From: Oceanirhabdus sp942490885
Lineage (GTDB): Bacteria; Bacillota; Clostridia; Clostridiales; Clostridiaceae
Direction of reading: 5' to 3'
DNA: 64,000 nucleotides
Assembly (NCBI GenBank): GCA_942490885.1
Contig: CALNYT010000002.1
Coordinates: 868,001 to 932,000 of the forward strand
The position numbers and the translations under genes were made by a program. Of this stretch, positions 56,933 through 64,000 are shown in pieces; within the stretch, counting starts at the first letter, position 1, and the number at the start of each line of letters is the position of its first letter. The notes beneath the pieces were generated by a model. It saw only the letters and a program-made list of their open reading frames with translations, made no database searches and had not been told where the DNA came from.

Positions 56933-57088
56933 ATGAGTAATAATGATCCTTATGGCATAAATTCATTTAAACAGAAGGAAAAAGAAGAAAAAGAAAGAGT
57001 GCAAAGAAACGATTCTTTACTTAGGGAATTAATTAAGGAACTAAAAAATATTGGTGTGAGATTAGAAAAAATTCAAGAAAAGATTTAA
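56933..57088 (+). CDS. 51-residue coiled-coil protein
   Basis: From ATG 56933, seven bases after AGGAGGA. An earlier frame start at 56894 lacks a site. It reads MSNNDPYGINSFKQKEKEEK and ends LKNIGVRLEKIQEKI. Highly charged and likely one long helix with heptads in its second half. No family recognised. An ArsR-like operator lies upstream. Confidence 0.6.
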   Translation: MSNNDPYGINSFKQKEKEEKERVQRNDSLLRELIKELKNIGVRLEKIQEKI

Positions 57089-57172
57089 AAAAGATTAAAA
57101 AAAGATCTAAAAAAATTTGAAAAAGATTTCTTTATCTAATGTGATAAAAATCTTTGGATAAGTTATATGTAA

Positions 57173-57215
57173 TTTTAGGGGTGCATTCTAAATATTGAGT
57201 GCACCTCTAAATTTA
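57173..57215. terminator. Hairpin terminator
   Basis: TTTAGGGGTGCA pairs with TGCACCTCTAAA around an AT loop, with a T-rich flank. Confidence 0.7.
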
Positions 57216-57324
57216 AGTAGAAAAAATTTTATAACATTTTGAATTCTTACATGAAACAATGCCTATACAAGTGGTTTCTACAGGAATAAGGGACATTTTT
57301 GTTCCTGTAAAGAGCATTGAGTAT

Positions 57325-57722
57325 GTGAACCCTCCCACCAGTTGCTCACGCAGAACTGGGGGCTTCTAGTATCATGTGCTAGAATTTTTCCTGTTTCCTA
57401 GAACATCGCCATATAGGTCTTATGCGTTCTCCACAGGCTTGACTTTCCCTAGGACCTAGGGTAGTTACCGTTTTGTTGTATTCTAAGTTGCCTTAGATAT
57501 TTTACGTGATGGAGGCTAAGCTTGGTTTTCGCTATATTCGTATACCCATCACAACCTTATATATCTAGTTATAAAAGAACATTTATACGTATAGTGTATA
57601 CATTTTCTGATGATTTTATACCTGTAAGCTATAGTATCTTCAGAAGGATATCGAACCCTTCTGAAAATAGTATTATCCATCACCCACTTGTAGAAGATAG
57701 GTGACTTCCATACAATTACGGT
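57325..57722 (-). mobile_element. TnpB-less IS200/IS605-derived element, copy B
   Basis: The reverse complement of copy A at 45097, with only a few differences (for example GTAAGCTATAG for GTACGCTATAG). The right end GTGAACCCTCCC is at 57325. The left end abuts TTTAAC on the minus strand, next to the surviving part of a phzF-like gene. The opposite orientation and different flanks show independent insertion. Confidence 0.75.
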
Positions 57723-58252
57723 TAAATAGTATTAAACCGGATTTTAATAAAGTTTCAGATATAAGCAAGAAATATGATGTTACTGGTTATCATGTATTCA
57801 CTCTTGAGACTTTAGAGGGAGCAACTGCTCATTGTAGAAATTTTGCACCTCTTTATGATATACCAGAAGAGGCAGCTACTGGAACATCAAATGGAGCTTT
57901 AAGTTGTTATTTATATAAGTATGCTAGTGATCATTTATATGGGTTTGAAGTTGGATTGGATAATGATAAGGTCAGTGCAGATGAAAACTGTGAAAGTGTA
58001 CATAAAGATTATGGATGCTCGGACAATAAACAAAGTGGTGTGGAAAATAATAAGGAAAGCGTTAACAATAATAAGGGAAGTGTTAACAATACTATGGGAA
58101 GTGTGGACAAGCAATATAATATGAAGTTTGAGCAGGGATACAACATGGATTCGCCATTTGAAATTTATTCAAAGCTAAAAATTAGAGATGGAAAGATTGA
58201 AAGAATACAGGTAGGTGGATATGTTGTAGGGATAGAGCAAAGAACCAGGTAA
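57723..58252 (+). pseudogene. phzF-family gene lacking its N-terminal half
   Basis: The C-terminal ~150 residues of a PhzF-like isomerase/epimerase: DVTGYHVFTLET, HCRNFAPLYDIPEEAATGTSNGAL (the typical FAP...E-A-TG-x-x-NG substrate loop), then a ~55-residue Asn/Ser/Lys low-complexity insert (SGVENNKESVNNNKGSVNNT), and the last strands KIERIQVGGYV. The first half, with the catalytic Glu, is missing; the IS605 derivative sits exactly at the break. Non-functional. Confidence 0.8.
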
Positions 58253-58272
58253 AGAGGGAAAAGAGGGAAATG

Positions 58273-58445
58273 TGTGGGGACGGTTCATAAATTTATAGTG
58301 AGTGGGGATTGGACAAGCATTGACTAGAGTTTTTATGAACCGTCCCCATGATTGTTACTGCTTGTACAAACAAGCAGTAAAATTCGATTGGATAAATTTT
58401 TATGAACCGTCCCCATTTCCTTGCCCACTTCCTTGTAGCTTGTAC
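58273..58445. repeat. REP-like repeat cluster 8
   Basis: One forward unit (GGGGACGGTTCATAAATT) and two inverted units (TTTTTATGAACCGTCCCC), with a CTGCTTGTACAAACAAGCAG palindrome (58348-58367). Confidence 0.8.
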
Positions 58446-58454
58446 AATTCAATT

Positions 58455-59702
58455 CTACTTGTTTTTAAGGAGTTTTCGATAAAGTTTATTTGCTTCTTTA
58501 TATTTTCTCTTCATCTCAAAATATTCAATGAGCTTTTTATTGATAATATCACAGATATTAGAGTAGTTGATGCTTTCATAGTAGGGAAGTATCTTGTTTA
58601 TTGTTTCTTGGTAAAAGATATCCTCATCAAAATGAAATATACTAAGATAATTAAAGTAAAGTAGATTATAGTATAGAGAGTTCTTTTTTTCACTCATAAG
58701 AAATCTATCAAATATATCTTTACACTCTTCAAGTCTGTTAAGTTTATTTAAACATTCAGTACAATTAACTGCAGCTAAAATTGAGAAATCACCAACAAGA
58801 GCTAATTCAGCCCAGTGTAGGCTTTCATTGTAATCTTGTAAATACATGTACATGTTTGATAGATGGACATAAGCTTGAGTTAAAACAGAATCAATCTTAA
58901 AGTGGTTTGCAGCCGTATAGGTTGCCTTAAGATGACTAAGAGCCTCATCGTACATATGAAGATCTGTATAGCAAATGCCAAGGTAAATGTTGCAGTACAT
59001 AGCACAAACATACTGACCAAGATGTTGATAAGTTTCTAAGGCTTTTTCCATGGATACTATACCTCTTAGGGACTGTTTATCATAGCAATAACAGAACCCA
59101 AGATTGTAATTTACCCAAGGTGTGTCTTTAATCAATTTGGCTTTTTCAAGTCTAGATAAACCTTCTTCATGAGAAATAAATTTATATGTTAATCTTCCAG
59201 TTAGTAATAGATAGAGATACCTTAAATCATCATCTAAAGCGGAATAAATATTATCTATATATGAAATATCTTTTTTTAAATCAACATAATTTTTGTTATC
59301 TATATAAATATCATAAGCTAGCTTGTATATTTTATATTCAATATTATATGGTGATATCTTAATCAAATCCTCATATTTCATTATTCCATTGAATATGACT
59401 TTTGCACTACCTATATTACGAAATTCTAATTCAGTTATAAAGTTTATTAGTTCTTTACGTATCGAGCCGATATTTTCAATTACAGGAATTCTATCAATAT
59501 TCATTCTATGTAGTAGAAGCTCTATAATCTCACTATTAAGTTTCTTTTTACCGTTCTCAAAATAACTAAGATGACTTGCTGAGCATACACCATGACATAG
59601 AGCATCTTGACTATAGCCATTTTCAAGCCTATTATATTTAATCCAAGCGGATAGGAAATCATATTCAAAACTTTTACCGAAGATTAAAACAGAACCATGC
59701 AA
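58455..59702 (-). CDS. XRE-type HTH regulator with TPR domain (RRNPP-like)
   Basis: 415 residues from TTG 59702, seven bases after AGAGGTG; a GTG at 59711 is the longer alternative. Residues ~14-70 are an XRE helix-turn-helix (NGYSQDALCHGVCSASHLSYFENGKK). From ~90 onward helical TPR-like repeats follow (CAMYCNIYLGICYTDLHMYDEAL; YVHLSNMYMYLQDYNESLHW). This plan matches regulators that bind short secreted peptides (PlcR/Rgg/NprR group). No peptide gene with a clear signal was found beside it. A MITE occupies its upstream region. Confidence 0.8.
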   Translation of the reverse strand: MHGSVLIFGKSFEYDFLSAWIKYNRLENGYSQDALCHGVCSASHLSYFENGKKKLNSEIIELLLHRMNIDRIPVIENIGSIRKELINFITELEFRNIGSAKVIFNGIMKYEDLIKISPYNIEYKIYKLAYDIYIDNKNYVDLKKDISYIDNIYSALDDDLRYLYLLLTGRLTYKFISHEEGLSRLEKAKLIKDTPWVNYNLGFCYCYDKQSLRGIVSMEKALETYQHLGQYVCAMYCNIYLGICYTDLHMYDEALSHLKATYTAANHFKIDSVLTQAYVHLSNMYMYLQDYNESLHWAELALVGDFSILAAVNCTECLNKLNRLEECKDIFDRFLMSEKKNSLYYNLLYFNYLSIFHFDEDIFYQETINKILPYYESINYSNICDIINKKLIEYFEMKRKYKEANKLYRKLLKNK

Positions 59703-59733
59703 AATAAACACCTCTGACTTATGAATTATAGTA

Positions 59734-59834
59734 TAGAGATTCCAGTACGAAAATTTATTTATACTTGTTCCAAAATCTCAGCGTATCAATGAGTTATGGA
59801 CACGTACAAATAAAGATTTGAGTTGGAATCTCTA
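59734..59834. mobile_element. 101-bp MITE with IS630-like ends
   Basis: Starts TAGAGATTCCAGTACG and ends TTGGAATCTCTA, flanked by TA on each side. One base differs from the inverted copy at 62539. It lies 32 bases upstream of the XRE-TPR gene, so its promoter may lie in or beyond it. Confidence 0.85.
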
Positions 59835-60108
59835 TAATTTTAGTATCTTAATTTATTAAATCATATCATCATGACTAGTTTGAGTCAAATAGGCATATAG
59901 ATACAGATATAGATGTTAAAGTCATTGGGAAGTAAAGCATCTCAAATTAGTAGCAGGTCAAAATTCAAAGTTTTACAAAAGAAATGAATTAAATGACAAG
60001 GAAATAGGTATAAAACACTTATAATAGATAATTACATTTAATTATTCTAAGTTATGTTTTATTATATAAGTACAGGTAAAATTGAACATATTATTAGGGG
60101 GAAAGCGA

Positions 60109-60882
60109 ATGTCAGAGTACAAAGGATTTTTTGCGGAGTTTTATGATATTTTACATGAAGGTCAAAATGAATATATAGCTTATGAAAAATTTGCAGACAA
60201 GTATGGAAAGAATATATTGGAATTAGGAAGTGGAACGGGAAGAATCACTATACCATTAGCTAAAGTAGGTACTCAAGTTACTGGTTTGGAATATAATGAG
60301 GACATGCTATTTATGTGTAAGCAGAAGATAGAAAACGAAAGTGAGCAGATTAAAGGGAATGTTAAGTTAGTTGCAGGAGATGCGAAAAACTTTCAGATAG
60401 ATGATAAGTTTGATATGATTATAGCTCCATGTAATTTTATTAATCATTTTTTTTCTTTTGATGAATTAGAGCAAGTTGTAGAGTGTGTTAAATCTCATTT
60501 GAGTGAAGATGGAGTATTCATAATAGATAACTCTTTACCATCAGTTGAATGTATGATGGAGGAAAATGGGTTAGAGATGAAATCAGAATTCATCAATAAA
60601 AGAAATGGTTATAAGATACTAAATAGTTTCACTCCAAGATATAATTTTGTTGATGGAATTGAAGAAGATATAATAAAGATTCAAGAAATAGATGATGAGG
60701 GAAATACTATTAGAAAGGCTGAAAGTAATGAACAATTAGCATTCTACTTTCCAAGAGAGATAAGATATTTATTACATAAAACAGGAATGGAGATTGTTGA
60801 AGAACGTGGGAGTCTAATGAGAGGAGGACCTATTGGACAAAATAGCTGTGAGATGGTTTTCATTTCAAAAAAAAAGAAGTAA
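60109..60882 (+). CDS. SAM-dependent methyltransferase (class I)
   Basis: 257 residues; ATG 60109 after AGGGGGAAAG. Motif I ILELGSGTGRITIPLAK (about 36-52), motif II Glu in VTGLEYNEDML, then VAGDAKNF and DMIIAPCNFINHFF, and a C-terminal EIRYLLHKTGMEIVEERG. It belongs to the small-molecule methyltransferase group. The substrate is unknown. Single gene between a MITE and a REP cluster. Confidence 0.9.
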   Translation: MSEYKGFFAEFYDILHEGQNEYIAYEKFADKYGKNILELGSGTGRITIPLAKVGTQVTGLEYNEDMLFMCKQKIENESEQIKGNVKLVAGDAKNFQIDDKFDMIIAPCNFINHFFSFDELEQVVECVKSHLSEDGVFIIDNSLPSVECMMEENGLEMKSEFINKRNGYKILNSFTPRYNFVDGIEEDIIKIQEIDDEGNTIRKAESNEQLAFYFPREIRYLLHKTGMEIVEERGSLMRGGPIGQNSCEMVFISKKKK

Positions 60883-60910
60883 GCTTAGCAAGAGTAAAGT
60901 TCGAATACGA

Positions 60911-61020
60911 AAGGACAAACTAGGGACGGTTCATAAGGTTTAAATAAATTATTCTAGAGAGAAAATTAAGGACAAGTCAGGAAGCAACATGAGGAAGCAA
61001 TATGGGGACGGTTCATAAAT
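60911..61020. repeat. REP-like repeat cluster 9
   Basis: Two forward units (GGACAAACTAGGGACGGTTC; TATGGGGACGGTTCATAAAT) and GGACAAG spacers; no inverted partner. Confidence 0.75.
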
Positions 61021-61121
61021 CTTTATAAAATTTAAGGAAGCTTAAATGCATAAGAAAAATAAATATATTATTAACTAATGATGGATAAACTTAATAGTAG
61101 ATAATTTAAAAGGAGAGAACT

Positions 61122-61910
61122 ATGAAAAATTATAGAGTATATGGAAATAAGCCTTATAATATAATACTTTTACATGGTGGTCCAGGGGCTCCAGGTTCAT
61201 TGAGTAGTCTAGGGAAGATGTTATCAGAGAAGTATGGACTTATTGAACATTTACAGGAAAGCGATTCAATTGAGGGTCAAATAGAAGAAATTAAAGAAAT
61301 TTATGATACACATGATAAAGAGCCGTGTATTATAATAGGGCATTCATGGGGGGCTTGGTTAGGGTATTTATTTGCTGCAAAATATCCAGAATGTGTGAAG
61401 AAGTTAATATTAGTGGGAGCTGGACCTTTTGAAAGTAAGTATATAAATGAGATGAATGAAACAAGAGAGAATAGGTTTACTGATGAAGATAGAGAAATAA
61501 TTTCAAAGCAATGGGAAGTATTGAAAAATAGTACTTCAGAAGAGGAAAAGAAAAAAGCTTTCGGTATGATGGGAAAAGTCATGAGTAATATTGATAGCTA
61601 TAGAGTGCTTGATGATTTAAAAGAAGAAGAAATAACAGATTATAATCCAGAAGCCCACTTTAAGTTGATGGATGAAGCTAATGTTATGAGAAAAAGTGGA
61701 GAACTTTTGAATAAAGGTAAGGGTATTAAATGCAAGGTGATAGCTATTCATGGTGATTACGATCCACATCCTTATAAAGGTATAGAGGATACACTGAGTG
61801 GGGTTGTGGGTGATTTTAAGATGATTCTACTTGAAAAATGTGGACATTATCCTTGGAAAGAGGTTAATGGAAGAGAACAGTTTTTGCAGGTGATGTGTGA
61901 TTTACTATAA
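61122..61910 (+). CDS. Alpha/beta hydrolase
   Basis: 262 residues; AGGAGAG before the ATG. The oxyanion-hole HGGPGAPGSL (about 16-25), nucleophile elbow GHSWGAWLG (Ser near 74), acid in HGDYDPHPY (about 212) and catalytic His in LEKCGHYPWKE (about 238) give a complete triad. The GGPG start resembles proline-iminopeptidase-like hydrolases. No signal peptide; cytoplasmic. Substrate unknown. Confidence 0.9.
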   Translation: MKNYRVYGNKPYNIILLHGGPGAPGSLSSLGKMLSEKYGLIEHLQESDSIEGQIEEIKEIYDTHDKEPCIIIGHSWGAWLGYLFAAKYPECVKKLILVGAGPFESKYINEMNETRENRFTDEDREIISKQWEVLKNSTSEEEKKKAFGMMGKVMSNIDSYRVLDDLKEEEITDYNPEAHFKLMDEANVMRKSGELLNKGKGIKCKVIAIHGDYDPHPYKGIEDTLSGVVGDFKMILLEKCGHYPWKEVNGREQFLQVMCDLL

Positions 61911-62104
61911 AGAAATATGAAATGATTAGTATGGAAAATTGTTATAAGAAAATTTTAAAAATTCATTCTTATGAGTAAATTTATATTGACATTGGAATAT
62001 TATATATGATAGAATCTCACTTAATATACATTCTTTGGAGTGAGAGTTGTATAAATAGTGTATGATTTTAAGCTTAAAAGATTGACTATAAAATATTTCA
62101 ATAT

Positions 62105-62497
62105 CTATGAAAAGGAAAGTAGCTTATACAATGGGATTTAGGCATATGAAATAAAATAACAAGTCAAAGATGCGACGGATATTTTGGATTAGACAAAGAG
62201 AAAGGTTCATTTGATAGTTTGCTCTATCAAATGGTTCTTCCGATGCAGTATGATCCAAAATAGACTAGTATACTTACTAGTTATTTTATTGAATATGCCG
62301 AATAGAGAGCTGAGGATGGTGGAAGCTTAGCATGACCGTATAGGTAAAGTAGAACCTTGGAGATGCGTCTGAATTGAGTAAGAAAAGCCGGATAGCTACC
62401 GTTATAGCTAGAGTGAAATGGCAATATATATGCCTTTAATTTGAGTGGTACCGCGGGATATAACTCTCGTCTCTTTGTTGAGACGGGAGTTTTTTGT
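62105..62497 (+). promoter_or_regulatory. T-box riboswitch of argS, split by a MITE
   Basis: The main part starts at AATAGAGAGCTGAGGATGG (62300) and holds GGTGGAAGCT, the T-box GAGTGGTACCGCGG (62443-62456) and a terminator pairing ACTCTCGTCTC with GAGACGGGAGT before TTTTTT (62463-62495). The usual 5' opening, ATGAAAAGGAAAGTAG (62108-62123), is found upstream but cut off by the 159-bp element at 62141-62299. Uncharged tRNA-Arg would stabilise the antiterminator. A CGT triplet at 62366 is one possible specifier; I could not confirm it. Confidence 0.85.
62141..62299. mobile_element. MITE family B inserted in the argS leader
   Basis: GGCATATGAAATAAAATAAC at the left and, on the reverse strand, GGCATATTCAATAAAATAAC at the right form nearly perfect 20-base terminal repeats. 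Inside are CATTTGATAG and CTATCAAATG arms (about 62208-62234), so the whole unit can fold on itself. The same ends are found at 35733, 49903 and 54977. Confidence 0.7.
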
Positions 62498-62538
62498 ATT
62501 TAGATTTTAAATATAAAGAGAATAAGTTCATGAACATA

Positions 62539-62639
62539 TAGAGATTCCAACTCAAATCTTTATTTATACGTGTCCATAACTCATTGATACGCTGAGATTT
62601 TGGAACAAGTATAAATAAATTTTCGTACTGGAATCTCTA
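62539..62639. mobile_element. 101-bp MITE between T-box terminator and argS
   Basis: Starts TAGAGATTCCAACTC and ends GTACTGGAATCTCTA, with TA on both sides. It is the reverse complement of the MITE at 59734 with one mismatch, so it inserted recently. Any transcript that passes the T-box terminator must cross it. Confidence 0.85.
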
Positions 62640-62729
62640 TAGATAGGAATTATAGAAGTTAGTTATTTGAAAAATAGATTAGGAAGGTTACATCTTTATA
62701 ATATTAATAGTTTACGGGAGGTAAATATC

Positions 62730-64000
62730 ATGATTAATTATAAAACTAAAATAGCAGAAGTTATATGTGAAATGGATGATTCTTTAGATATAAATTTTAT
62801 TGAGGGTATAATAGAGATTCCACCGAATAGTGAGATGGGAGATTATGCTTTACCATGTTTCAAATTGGCTAAGCATATGAAGAAACCACCAGTTGTAATA
62901 GCTAAGGAAATTAAGGATAGTTTGGAAGGGAAGGAAGTATCAGATTTATTTTCAGAGATTAAAAGCCAAGGACCGTATCTTAACTTTTTTAAGAACTATG
63001 AAAAGACTAGCAAAATAGTTATTAGTGATATTCTAAAAAGTGGAGATAAGTATGGTGCAGATAAGATTGGTGAAGGAAAAACTGTATGTGTAGAATTTTC
63101 ATCAGTTAATATAGCAAAGCCGTTTCATGTTGGACATGTTAAAGGGACTGTTATCGGAAATGTATTAGCAAACATTTATGAGTACTTAGGATATAAGGTT
63201 GAGCGAATAAATCATATAGGGGATTACGGAACACAGTATGGGAATCAACTTTGTGCTTATAAAAAGTGGGGGGACAAGGCTGTTGTTGAGAAGAATCCTA
63301 TACGTGAATTAGTAAAATTATATGTTAAGTTTCATGAAGAAGCTCATGAAAATTCTTGTTTGTTTGATGAAGGTCGTGCATGGTTTAAAAAGATTGAAGA
63401 TGGGGATGAAGAGGCATTAAACTTATGGAATTGGACAAAAGATGTTAGTATGGTTGAGTTTAAGCGAATATACGATATGCTAGGAATTGAATATGATTCA
63501 TATGCAGGAGAAAGCTTCTATACTGATAAGATGCCAGCGATAATTCAAAAGTTAGACAATGAAGGTTTATTAGTTGAATCACAAGGTGCTAAGGTTGTTG
63601 AGCTTGAGGAATATGATTTGACTTCAGCCATAATTAAGAAAAGTGATGGAACTACAATATACATGACACGTGATTTAGCGGCTGCAAAATATCGTAAGGA
63701 TACTTATGATTTTTATAAGAGTATCTATATAGTGGCATATCAACAAGACCTTCATTTTAAGCAGTTATTTAAAATACTTGATTTAATGGGGTATAAATGG
63801 GCTAAGGATTGTATTCATGTTGCTCATGGAATGATAAATTTAGAAGATGGTACGTTATCAACACGTAAAGGATGCTCAGTATGGCTAGATGATGTATTAA
63901 ATAAATCTGTAGAAAAAGCACTTGAAATTATTGAAGAGAAAAATCCTACATTAAATAATAAAGAAGAAGCTGCAAAGAAAATTGGTGTTGGCGCAATAGT
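62730..64000 (+). CDS. argS: Arginyl-tRNA synthetase (C-terminus beyond window)
   Basis: The first 423 residues are present; GGGAGG stands before the ATG. An N-terminal additional domain (about 1-105) leads to the class I signature SSVNIAKPFHVGHVKGT (HVGH, the HIGH motif) and NHIGDYGTQYG. KKSDGTTIYMTRDLAAA and the KMSKS-equivalent GTLSTRKG follow. It charges tRNA-Arg with arginine. Control by the T-box upstream is expected. The frame is open to the window edge. Confidence 0.97.
   Translation, partial: MINYKTKIAEVICEMDDSLDINFIEGIIEIPPNSEMGDYALPCFKLAKHMKKPPVVIAKEIKDSLEGKEVSDLFSEIKSQGPYLNFFKNYEKTSKIVISDILKSGDKYGADKIGEGKTVCVEFSSVNIAKPFHVGHVKGTVIGNVLANIYEYLGYKVERINHIGDYGTQYGNQLCAYKKWGDKAVVEKNPIRELVKLYVKFHEEAHENSCLFDEGRAWFKKIEDGDEEALNLWNWTKDVSMVEFKRIYDMLGIEYDSYAGESFYTDKMPAIIQKLDNEGLLVESQGAKVVELEEYDLTSAIIKKSDGTTIYMTRDLAAAKYRKDTYDFYKSIYIVAYQQDLHFKQLFKILDLMGYKWAKDCIHVAHGMINLEDGTLSTRKGCSVWLDDVLNKSVEKALEIIEEKNPTLNNKEEAAKKIGVGAI

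Noticed and set aside
45114..57704. 60-codon frames within the IS605-derived elements
   Set aside because: They lie in palindromic non-coding parts, have no ribosome site, and match only because the elements are copies.
38270..61020. CRISPR array made of the GGGGACGGTTCATAA units
   Set aside because: Units are in both orientations, irregularly spaced and interrupted by genes. There are no constant-length spacers and no cas genes.

Overview
The window looks like a low-GC clostridial chromosome. Support comes from the AT-rich base use, AGGAGG-type ribosome binding sites with ATG, TTG and GTG starts, two reverse rubrerythrins of the anaerobe oxidative-stress type, a T-box leader on argS, and many methyl-accepting chemotaxis proteins. 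No rRNA, tRNA or CRISPR array was seen. The species cannot be named from the sequence alone.

Region 1 (1-13.4 kb) is a tandem array of two-gene cassettes for secreted proteins. In each cassette gene X carries a constant signal peptide and Ig-like N-terminus followed by a variable C-terminus, and gene Y is a secreted partner. At least two types exist: alpha (X1/Y1, plus an upstream Y0 tail) and beta (X2/Y2, X3/Y3). A conserved non-coding block, called R here, lies between cassettes. It ends the upstream Y gene abruptly and runs into the leader of the next X gene. An IS630-family element breaks X1, an IS4-family element breaks Y3, and a 101-bp MITE sits in the X3 leader. I found no known system that matches this array.

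Region 2 (13.4-28.5 kb) holds small regulatory and resistance-like units. These are an AraC-type DNA-binding domain fused to an aminoglycoside-phosphotransferase fold, a HAD phosphatase, an S41-type lipoprotein, a TetR/flavodoxin pair with a twin operator, a GntR (YtrA-like)/ABC transporter operon, an AraC domain fused to a nucleotidyltransferase next to a UvrA paralogue, a GNAT enzyme, degraded methyltransferase and radical-SAM genes, and a soluble chemotaxis receptor.

Region 3 (28.5-38.2 kb) has two almost identical reverse rubrerythrin genes, each with the same upstream block (degenerate MITE plus PerR-box-like palindrome). Between them lie transposon wreckage (IS66, another DDE transposase, an ISAs1 element with a nonsense codon), gapA, and several palindromic mini-elements.

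Region 4 (38.2-64 kb) carries acetyltransferases, an APH-like kinase, an M29 aminopeptidase, two paralogous membrane chemotaxis receptors, a NUDIX enzyme, a UDP-sugar dehydrogenase, a phospholipase C-like protein, an arsenic operon (two ArsR, Acr3, ArsC), an XRE/TPR regulator, a methyltransferase, an alpha/beta hydrolase, and argS. The gaps are filled by a REP-like family built on GGGGACGGTTCATAA and its complement, and by TnpB-less IS200/IS605 derivatives. One derivative replaces the end of a receptor gene and another has removed the front of a phzF-like gene. The argS T-box leader appears to be split by a 159-bp MITE, with a second MITE between its terminator and argS.
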